A stretch of 64,000 nucleotides of DNA from Cytophagaceae bacterium (GCA_947458545.1 CANGYH010000001.1:248001-312000); one strand, 5' to 3'; positions 16,762 to 25,664 are shown, numbered from the stretch's first letter. Notes: generated by a model from the letters alone, not told the origin. Numbers and translations are program-made.

Positions 16762-17276
16762 ATCTAGCATTAGCCCACCCTGCAACGCCTGAAGGCAAGG
16801 CATGGGAGGCCCTCGCACAGGTGCCTGACCCAGAGATACCTGTCGTCAGTATCGCAGACTTGGGCATGATCTTTAGCATTACCCCCTTGTCAGACGCTGG
16901 CATAAGGGTAGAGCTGTTGCCCACCTTCAGCGGTTGCCCTGCGTTAGATACTATAGAAAAAATGGTGCGCGAGGCGCTTGTAGACGCAGGCTTCGCACCG
17001 ATTGAGGTTGCGTTTAACTTGCACCACCCCTACACTTCTGATCGAATTACAGAGCGTGGTAGGCAAAAACTGAAAGAATGGGGCATTACCCCTCCCGGTA
17101 AGTCGTCTGATGTGCTGTTGGCTGATAACCTAGATTTCCTCAACGAGGTGGAGTGCCCCGTGTGCGGCAGCCGCAATACCGAGATGAAGTCTCCCTTCGG
17201 GCCCGCTTTGTGCCGGTCTCTTCACTTTTGCTTTGCCTGTAAAAACGCTTTTGAAGCTTTTAAGCCCATATGCTAA
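16755..17276 (+). CDS. paaD: PaaD, MIP18-type Fe-S assembly factor for the phenylacetyl-CoA epoxidase
   Basis: A 173-residue protein with an N-terminal MIP18/DUF59 domain (about 18-105, VPDPEIPVVSIADLGM, PTFSGCPALDTIEKMV with the conserved cysteine) and a C-terminal zinc-ribbon-like tail (VECPVCGSRN and CRSLHFCFACKNAFEAFK). This is the PaaD layout; PaaD is thought to mature the Fe-S reductase subunit PaaE. It overlaps paaC by 7 bp and the next lipoprotein gene by 7 bp, so the three genes are tightly coupled. The assignment to PaaD rather than a generic SufT is based on the C-terminal cysteine tail and the neighbour. Confidence 0.88.
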   Translation: MVDLALAHPATPEGKAWEALAQVPDPEIPVVSIADLGMIFSITPLSDAGIRVELLPTFSGCPALDTIEKMVREALVDAGFAPIEVAFNLHHPYTSDRITERGRQKLKEWGITPPGKSSDVLLADNLDFLNEVECPVCGSRNTEMKSPFGPALCRSLHFCFACKNAFEAFKPIC

Positions 17277-17860
17277 TGTCGCCTAGAAAATCTGTGCCTT
17301 TATGGCTCCTTATAGCAGCTTTTGCGGCTCTGGCAGCCGGTTGCAGCAAGCAACCCAAGCAAAGCACCGAAAAGCAGGATGCCGCTACCCTTGCCGTCGG
17401 CATGCGGCGGGCATCTGCAGACTCTATCTGGGCAGCCATGCTGGCCAGTAACGATAGGAAAATTGCCACAACTACCTACTTCCTCAACCTGGTTCGCTAT
17501 ACCAACATCACAGATACAGTTGCCATCCAACGTGTGCGAGCTGCCAACGATTCGCTTACCGCGCTTCGCTATGACCAGAGCAACCTACGCAACCTCGTAG
17601 ATGCTTACGACTCTGCCGAAAACCGAGTCCTGCAAGGCGTAGGAGAGGTTTATAACGCGAACCCTGAGCTGCAGCGCATGATGAATGCGGCACAAGCCTT
17701 AGAAGAGATTAAGGCCGCAGACGACTCCGTGCTCATTTTCCGGTATCTCTACGATAAAGCGGCCGACGATTACAATGCCACCCTTAAGGCCAATGCTAAG
17801 GCCCTGAAAGCTGCCGACCAACCTCTGGAGCCACTGCCTCTTTTCAGGCTCAATAGTTAG
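17270..17860 (+). CDS. Hypothetical lipoprotein
   Basis: A 196-residue predicted lipoprotein: signal sequence with lipobox (LLIAAFAALAAGC, cysteine about residue 25) followed by a largely alpha-helical, charged mature part with probable coiled-coil segments (RVRAANDSLTALRYDQSNLRNLVDAYDSAENR, DDSVLIFRYLYDKAADDYNATLKANAKAL). I recognise no domain. It overlaps the end of paaD by 7 bp and is followed by a strong terminator, so it is the last gene of the paaC-paaD transcript. A link to phenylacetyl-CoA metabolism is only positional. The second methionine (residue 3) is an equally good start. Confidence 0.7.
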   Translation: MLMSPRKSVPLWLLIAAFAALAAGCSKQPKQSTEKQDAATLAVGMRRASADSIWAAMLASNDRKIATTTYFLNLVRYTNITDTVAIQRVRAANDSLTALRYDQSNLRNLVDAYDSAENRVLQGVGEVYNANPELQRMMNAAQALEEIKAADDSVLIFRYLYDKAADDYNATLKANAKALKAADQPLEPLPLFRLNS

Positions 17861-17872
17861 TTACCTAGCCCC

Positions 17873-17908
17873 AAAAAAAGGCCTTCCCCGTATAAGGGAA
17901 GGCCTTTT
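17873..17908 (+). terminator. Bidirectional intrinsic terminator between the paaCD operon and pgm
   Basis: GGCCTTCCC/GGGAAGGCC with a 7-nt loop, preceded by A7 and followed by TTTT; it serves both convergent transcripts. Confidence 0.88.
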
Positions 17909-17936
17909 GCATTTTCGCCTGCTTTTGAGATAGGGC

Positions 17937-19676
17937 CTAGGCCAGACCAAGGTCTGCCTTTACAGCCGAAATCTTGGCGTCTAACAAGGCGCCAGTGGTC
18001 TCAAAATCTGACGCAGTTGCAAGCGGCGTGTTTACAGACACGTAAAACTTGATCTTTGGCTCGGTGCCGCTTGGCCTGGCAGAGACTTTGGTGCCGTCTT
18101 CGGTTACAAACTGGAGCACATTGCTTTTCTCGAAGGCCATGGATTGCTGGGCGCCCGTCAGTAGGTTGGTGGCCAGCAATTGCTGGTAGTCTAGCATCTG
18201 CACTGTTTTGCTACCCGCAATCTGCGCAGGCGGATTGGCACGCAGCTCGGCCATCATTGCCTGGATTTCTTTGGCCCCGTTCATCCCTTTTTTGGTGATG
18301 GAAACCAGGCCTTCTTTGTAGTAGTTGTACTTCTTGTAAATCTCCGTCAAAAAGTCGAAAAGGCTCAGGCCCTTGTCTTTGGCAAAGGCTACCATTTCAG
18401 CAATCATGGCGCAACTGCAAACGGCGTCTTTGTCTCGTACCTGGTCTCCTACCAGGTAGCCATAGCTTTCCTCGCCACCGCAGATGAAGGTCTCTTTACC
18501 TTCTTTGTCTGCCATTACGCCTGCTATGTACTTAAAGCCTGTAAGCGTATCGTAGCAGGCCACGCCGTAGTCTGCGGCCATTTTGTTCAGAATGTCAGAG
18601 GTTACAATCGTCTTCACGATCATCTCTTTGCCAGTCAGCTTGCCTGCCGCCTTCCATGCCTCTAGCATGTAATAGAAAAGCAGGGCGGCCGTCTGGTTGC
18701 CGTTCAAAAGTTCCCACTGCCCACTGGGCCCTTTTAGACCAATACCGACGCGGTCGCTGTCTGGGTCGGTAGCCATTACCAGGTCTGCCTCTATTGCTTG
18801 GGCCTGATGCAGGGCCAGCGTCATAGCCTCGTGCTCTTCGGGGTTAGGGTACACTACTGTCGGGAAGTTCCCGTCTGGCGTGGCCTGGGCCTCTACCACA
18901 TGCACCTCCGTAAATCCAAAGCGCTTTAGTACCTGCGGCACAAGGGTTATACCCGTACCGTGAATGGAGCTATAAACGATTTTAACGTCGTGCTGGCGTG
19001 CAATGGCCTCTTTGCTGATAGAGAGGCTCTGGATATAGTCTAGGTATGCCTCGTCGGCTTCTGGCCCCAGCAGAACGATGTTTTCTGCCACGGGCTCAAA
19101 GCGAACGTCTGCTATACTACGGATGGCCTCTACCTCGGCAATAACGTTTTTGTCGTGGGGTGGAATGAGCTGCCCACCATCCGCCCAATAGGCCTTGTAG
19201 CCGTTGTACTCCTTAGGATTGTGCGAGGCCGTTAGCACTACACCGCCTTGCGCCCCTAGTTTGCGTATGGTAAACGAAACCTGCGGCGTAGGCCGTAACT
19301 CAGAAAACAGGTAAACTTTAATGCCATTGGCAGAGAAGACATTAGCCGTAATTTTTGCAAACAGGCTGCTGTTGTTGCGGCTGTCGTGCCCTATTACCAC
19401 AGAGCATTGCTGGCCCGCAAAGGCCTTGTTCATATAATTGGCCAGCCCTTGGGTGGCGGCTCCAACGGTGTATATGTTCATCCGGTTGGTGCCCACCCCC
19501 ATGGTACCACGCAGCCCGCCGGTACCAAACTCTAGTGTGCGGTAAAAGGCATCGTTGAGCTCGTTGTGCGCACCGGCAGCCTCTAATGCACGGATGGCTT
19601 GCTTGGTTTCCTCGTCGTAAGGGCCGGCCAGCCATTGTTGGATGCGCGCGGCGGCCTCAGGTATCAGGGTTGACAT
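17937..19676 (-). CDS. Phosphoglucomutase/phosphomannomutase family enzyme
   Basis: An alpha-D-phosphohexomutase of 579 residues, which interconverts hexose 1- and 6-phosphates. Seen: the phosphoserine loop TASHNPKEYNGYKAY, the metal-binding DPDSDRVGIG, the sugar-binding GGEESYGYLVGD loop, and the C-terminal phosphate-binding RPSGTEPKIKFY. Residue length and the N-terminal PYDEETKQAIRAL segment match the PGM2-type group that handles glucose-1-phosphate (and possibly phosphopentose) in Bacteroidota. Substrate preference cannot be settled from sequence. Monocistronic, with a shared bidirectional terminator. Confidence 0.92.
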   Translation of the reverse strand: MSTLIPEAAARIQQWLAGPYDEETKQAIRALEAAGAHNELNDAFYRTLEFGTGGLRGTMGVGTNRMNIYTVGAATQGLANYMNKAFAGQQCSVVIGHDSRNNSSLFAKITANVFSANGIKVYLFSELRPTPQVSFTIRKLGAQGGVVLTASHNPKEYNGYKAYWADGGQLIPPHDKNVIAEVEAIRSIADVRFEPVAENIVLLGPEADEAYLDYIQSLSISKEAIARQHDVKIVYSSIHGTGITLVPQVLKRFGFTEVHVVEAQATPDGNFPTVVYPNPEEHEAMTLALHQAQAIEADLVMATDPDSDRVGIGLKGPSGQWELLNGNQTAALLFYYMLEAWKAAGKLTGKEMIVKTIVTSDILNKMAADYGVACYDTLTGFKYIAGVMADKEGKETFICGGEESYGYLVGDQVRDKDAVCSCAMIAEMVAFAKDKGLSLFDFLTEIYKKYNYYKEGLVSITKKGMNGAKEIQAMMAELRANPPAQIAGSKTVQMLDYQQLLATNLLTGAQQSMAFEKSNVLQFVTEDGTKVSARPSGTEPKIKFYVSVNTPLATASDFETTGALLDAKISAVKADLGLA

Positions 19677-19748
19677 AAGGGGTGGTTGCTATCTCAGCTT
19701 GTAGGGTTGCGCAGATGCGCCGTTTGCTGCGCTTTGTGGCAGCGCGGC

Positions 19749-19756
19749 CAAAAATA
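19749..19756 (-). promoter_or_regulatory. Possible -7 element of the phosphohexomutase promoter
   Basis: On the minus strand TATTTTTG fits TAnnTTTG, about 73 bp upstream of the start codon; no clear -33 element at the expected spacing. Confidence 0.35.
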
Positions 19757-19857
19757 AGGAATGGCCTGACACCATTTTGTGCCACGCAACGCAGAACTAC
19801 TACTTTTTCAGGAGTGCAGCCTTCATGCCAGGCAGCAAGGCTTTTTTTTCCTAGACG

Positions 19858-20484
19858 TTAGTCCAGGTTTAGGTTGGCATCCTCACGCTCTGCCATGCCA
19901 TGATCAAAGGGAATAATCACAGAATCTACCATGTGGAGCAGGCCACTGCCTTTGCTCCAGTTATAGGCGGTTATGTGAATGTCTTTGGCCGACTCGTTGG
20001 TCAGCGTAACATTACCCTTGGCATCGGCCGTAGCCGTTAGCTTAAAGCCAGACATCGTTTTGAAGATGGCCTTGCCGCCCCCCGCTTTGATGCGCAACAG
20101 CATATCCTCGTGCGTGACCTTTTCGGCCAAAAGGTGGAAAGAAACAAGTTCGTCGAGCGCCTTTTTGTTATCTGAGTTTGTAAAGTAGGCAAGCGTACCC
20201 TCTGGCACCTTCTTAAAGGCTGCGTTATTGGGTACAAATAGTGTAAAGGGCTTATCGCCTTCTAACCCCTTGAACTGCCGCACTGCCCGTACCAACCGCT
20301 CAATAGAGGCCAGGCGCTTCTCGGTCATGATCTGGCTGGAATCTATCTCCTCTTGCGCCTCTACCATGTGCGAGAAAACAGCAATCTCTGACTGCGCTTT
20401 GGCACGGCCTGGCAAGAGGCTGACGGCGCCCAAAAGCAAGAGGCATAGAGCATAGCAAAAGTGAGATTTGAGCTTAGGCAACAT
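19858..20484 (-). CDS. Secreted fasciclin (FAS1) domain protein
   Basis: A 208-residue secreted protein: signal peptide (about 1-31, ending RAKAQ), an N-terminal helical part, and one FAS1 domain (about 65-195) with the FTLFVPNNAAFKKVPEGTL H1 motif, a central FHLLAEKVTHEDM segment and the H2 motif GLLHMVDSVIIPF. FAS1 domains mediate adhesion or bind small molecules; the role here is unknown. The ATG at 20484 is chosen because it gives a clean signal peptide; an upstream in-frame extension would cross the divergent gene's leader. No operon partners. Confidence 0.87.
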   Translation of the reverse strand: MLPKLKSHFCYALCLLLLGAVSLLPGRAKAQSEIAVFSHMVEAQEEIDSSQIMTEKRLASIERLVRAVRQFKGLEGDKPFTLFVPNNAAFKKVPEGTLAYFTNSDNKKALDELVSFHLLAEKVTHEDMLLRIKAGGGKAIFKTMSGFKLTATADAKGNVTLTNESAKDIHITAYNWSKGSGLLHMVDSVIIPFDHGMAEREDANLNLD

Positions 20485-20538
20485 AAAGAAGATGGTTTTA
20501 CCTGCAGGGTAGGGCCGGGCACAAAACAGGCTTTTGCA

Positions 20539-20571
20539 CCAAAATACCGTTGTTCGAAATGTAAGTGCAAA
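20539..20571 (-). promoter_or_regulatory. Possible promoter of the fasciclin gene
   Basis: On the minus strand TTTG (rc 20568-20571), 21-bp spacer, TATTTTGG (rc 20539-20546), one base off the TAnnTTTG consensus. About 55 bp upstream of the start codon. Confidence 0.35.
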
Positions 20572-20722
20572 TTGTGAATTTCTATCCATCGGTGGTAGAT
20601 ATAGTTGCCTTGTCTCTGGCAGATGTATCTGTTTGGTTCTTTTTGACGTTAAAGTGCCAAGACAAGCTGGCAGAGATGTTTCAACGTTTCTTGCGTACTT
20701 GCAACCTAATCTTCCACAGACG

Positions 20723-21616
20723 ATGAAAATGAAAAATCTGATGATGCCCTTGGCCGTAGCCGCTACTGCTTTTTGGGCGGTTTCTTGCCAAAGCAATGTG
20801 CAAGAAAGTGCCGAATACAGAGCCTTGCAGCAACGGACCGACAGCCTGCAACAGCAAGTGTCTGCCAAAGAGCAAGAGGTTGAGGATGTGGCCGCTACCG
20901 TAAACGAGATCGAAAACAACTTATTGGCTATTGAGAAAGACCAGCTCTCGATCAATACCATCAAGAAGGAGGGGCAAGACGCCACCCAGAAAGACCGCAT
21001 CAACGAGATGATTGCGGGCATAGACAACTACATGGAGCAGAACCGCCAGCGCATGGAAAAGCTGGAGTCTCAGGCTAAAAAGAGCGGCAAAAAGAACGCT
21101 GCCCTCCAAAAGCTTGTAGCCAATCTGCGTGCTTCGATTGCGCAAAAGGAGCTTGAAATTACCGAGCTCCGCGGCACCATCGAAACTTTGACCAATGAGA
21201 ATACCGGCCTGAAAGATGCCGTTGCCCAGCGAGACCGCTCGCTGAGCCAACGCGACTCCGTCCTCTCTGCGCGTCAGAGAGATATCCAGGAACGCGATAC
21301 AGAAATCTACACGGCTTACTTCGTCCATGGCAAGCGCAAGCAACTGGAAGAGCAAGGTGTGATAGATCGCACGGGTAACATCCTCAAAAAGGTGAGCCAG
21401 GTCAGCGGGCGCGTAGATAAGTCTCGTTTTACGGCCGTTGATATGAGAAACATGACAGACATCAACCTTGGCATTACCAAGAAAAAGGATGTCATCAGCC
21501 GGCATCCCAGCGACAGCTATTACATGACCAAGGTAGGGGAGGAGACCCACCTCATGATTACCGACTACCGCAAGTTCTGGTCGCTCACCAAGTATCTGGT
21601 CGTTGAAACCAACTAG
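20723..21616 (+). CDS. Coiled-coil lipoprotein of unknown function
   Basis: A 297-residue predicted lipoprotein: signal with lipobox (LAVAATAFWAVSC, cysteine about residue 21), then an extended coiled coil (about residues 30-200) rich in Q/E/K/R heptads (ALQQRTDSLQQQVSAKEQEVEDV, AQRDRSLSQRDSVLSARQRDIQERD), and a C-terminal globular part (about 205-297, YTAYFVHGKRKQLEEQGVIDRTGN, ...KKKDVISRHPSDSYYM). I recall similar Bacteroidota proteins annotated only as hypothetical; the spacing suggests an elongated envelope protein. The ATG at 20723 is chosen for the signal peptide. It ends just before a strong terminator and stands alone. Confidence 0.75.
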   Translation: MKMKNLMMPLAVAATAFWAVSCQSNVQESAEYRALQQRTDSLQQQVSAKEQEVEDVAATVNEIENNLLAIEKDQLSINTIKKEGQDATQKDRINEMIAGIDNYMEQNRQRMEKLESQAKKSGKKNAALQKLVANLRASIAQKELEITELRGTIETLTNENTGLKDAVAQRDRSLSQRDSVLSARQRDIQERDTEIYTAYFVHGKRKQLEEQGVIDRTGNILKKVSQVSGRVDKSRFTAVDMRNMTDINLGITKKKDVISRHPSDSYYMTKVGEETHLMITDYRKFWSLTKYLVVETN

Positions 21617-21655
21617 TGGGTTAGCAGCACGCTAAACACTGCTCTCAAGTATAAA

Positions 21656-21687
21656 GCCTCGCCCATCAGAAAGGGCGAGGCTTTTTT
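21656..21687 (+). terminator. Intrinsic terminator
   Basis: GCCTCGCCC/GGGCGAGGC with an 8-nt loop, followed by TTTTTT and preceded by AAA; ends the coiled-coil lipoprotein transcript. Confidence 0.9.
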
Positions 21688-21741
21688 GGGCAAGAGGCAA
21701 AGTAGGCTAAATCCCTACGGGCAGGCGTTTTTTGTACTGGA

Positions 21742-22440
21742 ATGGCCCGCAAAGAGATACCCTGGTTTTACCACCCTGATCTGTCAGGAAACACACTGGC
21801 AGAAGAGGAGGCGCGCCATGCCGTCTCAGCCTTGCGCCTTGCAACGGGTGATGGCTGCATGCTCACCAACGGCCAAGGCATTACGGCAAGCGCTACTATC
21901 CATGCCATTGGCAAGCAGCAGGTAACCGTTACTATTGGCCCAATGGCTGAGGTTGGCCGCCAGCGCCCCAGATATTTGATAATGCCCCGCCTTCAACATC
22001 CAGACCGTATGGAATGGCTGGTAGAGAAGTGCCAGGAGCTTGGGCTGGCGCAAATCATCTGGACAGAAATGGAGCGTTGTAAGAAGGGCTCGCTTAACCT
22101 AGCCCGGATGCAGCGTGTTGCCGTGAGCGCCCTTAAACAAAGCCAGCAAGCGTGGCTTTGCCAGCAGGTTCAGATGCCCACCCTTGCAGATGCCATAACC
22201 TCGTTGGATGGCAAGCGTGGCGCGTTCGGATACATTCCACCCGATGCTACGCACCAATCGCCGGGTACGCTGCTGCCAGCTTCGGCAGACTATGTTGTAA
22301 TCGGGCCAGAAGCAGACTTTTCAGATGCAGAAGTTGGTTATCTAAAAACTCACGGCTTGCAACCCATTGCCCTGGGCCAAACCCGCCTCAGAGCAGAAAC
22401 CGCAGGCTTGGCCTCAGCCGTCCTTCTACAACTCATATGA
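21742..22440 (+). CDS. rsmE: 16S rRNA (uracil(1498)-N(3))-methyltransferase
   Basis: SPOUT-class methyltransferase that uses S-adenosylmethionine to methylate U1498 of 16S rRNA. Seen: N-terminal PUA-like part (EEEARHAVSALRLATGDGCMLTNGQG), and the C-terminal trefoil-knot motifs VVIGPEADFSDAEV (usually GPEGGFS) and IALGQTRLRAETAGLASA. 232 residues is typical. The stop overlaps the start of the DUF4159 gene (ATGA), a sign of translational coupling. Confidence 0.93.
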   Translation: MARKEIPWFYHPDLSGNTLAEEEARHAVSALRLATGDGCMLTNGQGITASATIHAIGKQQVTVTIGPMAEVGRQRPRYLIMPRLQHPDRMEWLVEKCQELGLAQIIWTEMERCKKGSLNLARMQRVAVSALKQSQQAWLCQQVQMPTLADAITSLDGKRGAFGYIPPDATHQSPGTLLPASADYVVIGPEADFSDAEVGYLKTHGLQPIALGQTRLRAETAGLASAVLLQLI

Positions 22441-23099
22441 AATCCTCGACTATACTGCTACTCTTCGCGGCTTGGCTGCTCAGCTTCGCTAGCCAGGCCC
22501 AGACGGCCTACAGGATTGGCAAGCTTAAATACGGCGGTGGGGGAGACTGGTACGCCAACAAAACCAGCCTGCCCAACCTGATTGCTTTTTGCAACAAGAA
22601 CCTGGGTACCCGGTTTGAAGCCGATCCAGTCGTTGTAGAGGCAGGCAGTCCAGATTTGCTTGGCCTGCCCCTGGTACACGCCACAGGCCACGGCAACATC
22701 GTTTTTACGCAGGCCGAGGCTGCCAACCTACGCAAATACCTGCTTGCCGGAGGGTTTCTGCACGTAGACGACAACTACGGGTTAGACAAATACATCCGCC
22801 GCGAGATGAAGAAGGTGCTGCCAGAGGCCGACTTTGTGGAGTTACCACATAGCCACCCCATTTATAGCCAGAAATACAAGTTTCCTAAAGGCCTGCCTAA
22901 AGTCCACGAGCACGACAATAAGCCGCCGCAAGGCTTTGGCCTGTTCTATCAAGGCCGAATGGTATGTTTTTATACCTATGAGTGCGATTTGGGCAACGGT
23001 TGGGAAGATCAGTCCGTTTACAAAGACCCAGAAGCCGTTAGGCAGTTGGCACTGCAAATGGGGGCTAACATTGTAGCATTTGCCTTTGCGCAGCCCTAA
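22437..23099 (+). CDS. DUF4159 domain secreted protein
   Basis: A 220-residue protein with a signal peptide (about 1-22, SFASQAQ) and a DUF4159 domain filling the rest: YRIGKLKYGGGGDWYANKT, TEAANLRKYLLAGGFLHVDDNYG, HPIYSQKY-FPKGLPKVHEHD and VCFYTYECDLGNGWED. The domain has a class I glutamine-amidotransferase-like/VWA-like fold in structural predictions that I recall; the biochemical role is unknown. Such proteins follow rsmE in other Bacteroidota as well, to my knowledge. The ATG overlaps the rsmE stop (ATGA). Confidence 0.85.
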   Translation: MKSSTILLLFAAWLLSFASQAQTAYRIGKLKYGGGGDWYANKTSLPNLIAFCNKNLGTRFEADPVVVEAGSPDLLGLPLVHATGHGNIVFTQAEAANLRKYLLAGGFLHVDDNYGLDKYIRREMKKVLPEADFVELPHSHPIYSQKYKFPKGLPKVHEHDNKPPQGFGLFYQGRMVCFYTYECDLGNGWEDQSVYKDPEAVRQLALQMGANIVAFAFAQP

Positions 23100-23139
23100 A
23101 GTTGCATTGTTGTCATAACCTTTCTGCGAAAGCGGGTGT

Positions 23140-23147
23140 TACCTTTG
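23140..23147 (+). promoter_or_regulatory. Possible -7 element of the desaturase promoter
   Basis: TACCTTTG matches TAnnTTTG exactly, 85 bp before the desaturase start; a -33 partner is not clear at the expected distance. Confidence 0.45.
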
Positions 23148-23231
23148 TTAAGCAGTAGGCTGCTGGCGGGCATGCATCCGTATCTTCGAGATACATCCCC
23201 AAAAGCGTAAAACCTCGTCTTCAACATCTCT

Positions 23232-23984
23232 GTGACCGCAGTTATCGTATTTTTTGTAGCGCACTGGTATCTGTCGCTCTTTTCGCAGACATTTTTTCTG
23301 CACCGCTATTCGGCCCACAAAATGTTTGTAATGAACAAGTTCTGGGAGCGGTTCTTCTACTTTTTTACCTACATCACCCAAGGCAGCAGCTACCTGAGCC
23401 CGAGGGCCTACGCCATCCTGCACCGTATGCACCACGCCTACTCAGACACTGAGAAGGATCCGCATACCCCGCACCACACCAAGAACGTCTTCACGATGAT
23501 GATGAAGACCAAGGACATTTATAATGGCTTTGTAAACAACAACGTGCAGCCCGAGGCCCGCTTCGACGGCAACGTACCCATCTGGCGCTGGCTAGAGTCT
23601 GTCGGCGATAGCTGGTACAGCCGCATAGGCTGGGGCACCGCATACGTGCTGTTCTATATAAACTTTGTACCTGCCTCGGCTTGGTATCTCTTCTTGCTAT
23701 TGCCTTTCCACTTTTTGATGGGCCCCGTACACGGTGCCATCGTAAACTGGTTTGGCCACATGCACGGCTACCAGAACTTCGACAACAACGACAAGTCTCG
23801 TAATACGGTATTCTGGGCAGACTGGCTTATGATGGGCGAGCTGTTCCAAAACAACCACCACAAGCTACCCAACCGCCTCAACTTCGCGGCACGTTGGTAT
23901 GAGTTTGACCCAACCTATCCCATCATCAAGACTCTGCTGCTCTTTCGCATCATCAAGCTAAAGCCCACCCAGGCCAACGCTTAA
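23232..23984 (+). CDS. Membrane fatty-acid (acyl-CoA) desaturase
   Basis: Integral membrane di-iron desaturase of 250 residues that would introduce a cis double bond into fatty acyl chains. The three histidine boxes are all present: HRYSAH (about residue 24), HRMHH (about 64) and QNNHH (about 213). Hydrophobic segments flank them (about 4-20, 140-172). It starts at GTG 23232, and no better ATG lies upstream in frame. The first membrane helix is short compared with longer desaturases, but this compact form is common in Bacteroidota. It stands alone with its own terminator. Substrate (acyl-CoA or acyl-lipid) cannot be told. Confidence 0.9.
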   Translation: MTAVIVFFVAHWYLSLFSQTFFLHRYSAHKMFVMNKFWERFFYFFTYITQGSSYLSPRAYAILHRMHHAYSDTEKDPHTPHHTKNVFTMMMKTKDIYNGFVNNNVQPEARFDGNVPIWRWLESVGDSWYSRIGWGTAYVLFYINFVPASAWYLFLLLPFHFLMGPVHGAIVNWFGHMHGYQNFDNNDKSRNTVFWADWLMMGELFQNNHHKLPNRLNFAARWYEFDPTYPIIKTLLLFRIIKLKPTQANA

Positions 23985-24010
23985 GGCTTGAAAACACCTA
24001 GTTAATCAAG

Positions 24011-24046
24011 AAGCCCAACCTCGCATTTGCAGGGTTGGGCTTTTTC
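24011..24046 (+). terminator. Intrinsic terminator of the desaturase gene
   Basis: GCCCAACC/GGTTGGGC stem with a 12-nt loop followed by TTTTT. Confidence 0.85.
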
Positions 24047-24136
24047 ATAACCGAAAACTTAAGGCCTGCGTTGAACTTTCTATCCTGTTGAATCACTTTT
24101 GAAGCCAGACAAACAAGCGCCAAACTACCGATTTAT

Positions 24137-24460
24137 ATGAGCCCAGACTTTACGCAGTGGATACAGGCCAACCTACTTGAGCCTCAAGGCCCAAAGCTGC
24201 TCCCTGCAGCTGACGATCGACCACCGCTGTGTACCGGCCGACAGGCGTGCTTAGAGCGGCTTCTAAGTGTAGTAGATGGCAGCATCTCTCCAGATGGCGA
24301 GGCGCTGTTTAGGGCCAACATTATGCATTGCAGGCCTTGCTATCAAGAGTTTGACGTTCAGTACGCCATAAAGGAAGCTGTGCAAGCCCGCGCCCAGCAA
24401 AAAGAACTACCCTTAGGCCTGCTCGAAAAGATCCGAGGTAAAATGGTTGAGATGGCGTAA
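24137..24460 (+). CDS. RsrA-like (ZAS family) anti-sigma factor
   Basis: A 107-residue soluble protein resembling zinc anti-sigma factors: [45 protein letters not shown], with the conserved upstream cysteine and a C-x-x-C pair. The usual H-x3-C-x2-C histidine is replaced by Asn, with a His right before the first cysteine instead. These proteins sequester SigR-type ECF sigma factors and release them on thiol oxidation. No sigma gene is adjacent; the best candidate partner in the window is the SigR-like ECF factor at 55.7 kb. It is followed closely by gmk. Confidence 0.6.
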   Translation: MSPDFTQWIQANLLEPQGPKLLPAADDRPPLCTGRQACLERLLSVVDGSISPDGEALFRANIMHCRPCYQEFDVQYAIKEAVQARAQQKELPLGLLEKIRGKMVEMA

Positions 24461-24470
24461 ACTTTGCGCC

Positions 24471-25070
24471 ATGTTTGACGGAAAACTCTTGGTTTTTAGT
24501 GCTCCCAGCGGATCTGGTAAAACCACTATCGTACACCACCTGCTAGAGAACAACAAAAACCTGGGCTTTTCTATCTCTGCCTGTACCAGAGACCGCCGAG
24601 GCCGCAAAGAGGAAAACGGCAAAGACTACTACTTTCTGACCCCGGCCGAGTTTAAGGCCAAAATTGACAACGACGAGTTTGTAGAGTGGGAGGAAGTGTA
24701 CGAAGGTGCCTTCTACGGCACGCTCCGCTCAGAGATTGAGCGTGTGTGGTCGCTGGAGAAGCACGTCATCTTTGATGTTGACGTTAAGGGTGGCCTGACC
24801 CTCAAGAAGCACTACGGCTACAAGGCCTTAAGTGTTTACGTGCAGGTTGGAGACATGGAGCAGCTCGAGCGACAACTCCGCGGCCGCGGCACTGAGACGG
24901 AAGAAAGCCTCTCTCGGCGCCTCTTTAAGGTAAAGTTCGAGATGAGCTTTATGGACAACTTCGATGTCATCCTCGTTAACCGAGACCTAAACCGAACGCT
25001 GCAAGTAGCCCAAGAGTTGTTAGATGAGTTCATCACGACGGGGCGGGTCTCAAAGCGTATTTACGAGTAG
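24471..25070 (+). CDS. gmk: Guanylate kinase
   Basis: Phosphorylates GMP to GDP with ATP. Seen: P-loop [13 protein letters not shown]-binding [16 protein letters not shown], the conserved [15 protein letters not shown] and DVDVKGG motifs, and the lid region [17 protein letters not shown]. The ATG at 24471 gives 199 residues and a standard N-terminus. It follows the anti-sigma gene by 10 bp and precedes nadD by 18 bp, so the three may form one transcript. Confidence 0.96.
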   Translation: MFDGKLLVFSAPSGSGKTTIVHHLLENNKNLGFSISACTRDRRGRKEENGKDYYFLTPAEFKAKIDNDEFVEWEEVYEGAFYGTLRSEIERVWSLEKHVIFDVDVKGGLTLKKHYGYKALSVYVQVGDMEQLERQLRGRGTETEESLSRRLFKVKFEMSFMDNFDVILVNRDLNRTLQVAQELLDEFITTGRVSKRIYE

Positions 25071-25088
25071 TTAACCAAGGCGAAACGG

Positions 25089-25664
25089 GTGCACATAGGT
25101 CTGTTCTTTGGCTCCTTTAATCCGATAACACTCGGGCATTTGATCATTGCAGATCACATGGCCATCAGCCGTGTGTTCAACAGGGTTTGGCTGGTGGTAT
25201 CACCTCAGAACCCCCTTAAGCCTGCCAGAAGCCTCGCACCAGACTTTGCCCGCTTCGACATGGTGCGGGCAGCCGTCCTAGACAACCCACTGCTTGAGGC
25301 CAAAGACACGGAGTTCGCTTTACCTAAGCCAAGTTTTACAGCCGTAACGCTGGCACACCTGCGCAATAAGGAGCCAGGGCACCGTTTCTCCCTGATTTTG
25401 GGGCAAGACAATCTTGAGAATTTCACGCGCTGGAAAAATCACGAAGCCATCTTGGCCGAGCACCATCTCTATGTATATCCAAGGCCTGGAGCCTCTACGC
25501 CAGAGGTATTTGCAGGCCATCCTCACATCCACCTTGTAGAGGCCCCCATGCTTGAGATTTCGGCCACCATGGTACGCCAAAGAGTGGCCGCAGGGCAGCC
25601 CATCAGGTACCTGGTGCACCCTGAGGTGGAGGCATACATTGACAGCCGAAAGCTATATACCTAA
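25089..25664 (+). CDS. nadD: Nicotinate-nucleotide adenylyltransferase
   Basis: NAD biosynthesis: adenylates nicotinate mononucleotide. Seen: N-terminal FFGSFNPITLGHLIIAD with the HxGH-like motif, VSPQNPLKP, and the C-terminal ISATMVRQR, which corresponds to the ISxTxxR motif. 191 residues; the GTG start at 25089 gives the canonical MHIGLFFGSFNP. The gene is 18 bp after gmk, an order common in Bacteroidota, and ends 9 bp from the convergent haem lyase gene. Confidence 0.95.
   Translation: MHIGLFFGSFNPITLGHLIIADHMAISRVFNRVWLVVSPQNPLKPARSLAPDFARFDMVRAAVLDNPLLEAKDTEFALPKPSFTAVTLAHLRNKEPGHRFSLILGQDNLENFTRWKNHEAILAEHHLYVYPRPGASTPEVFAGHPHIHLVEAPMLEISATMVRQRVAAGQPIRYLVHPEVEAYIDSRKLYT

Noticed and set aside
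20485-21027. N-terminal extension of the fasciclin gene
   Set aside because: It would run through the leader and coding region of the divergent coiled-coil lipoprotein; the ATG at 20484 starts a clean signal peptide.
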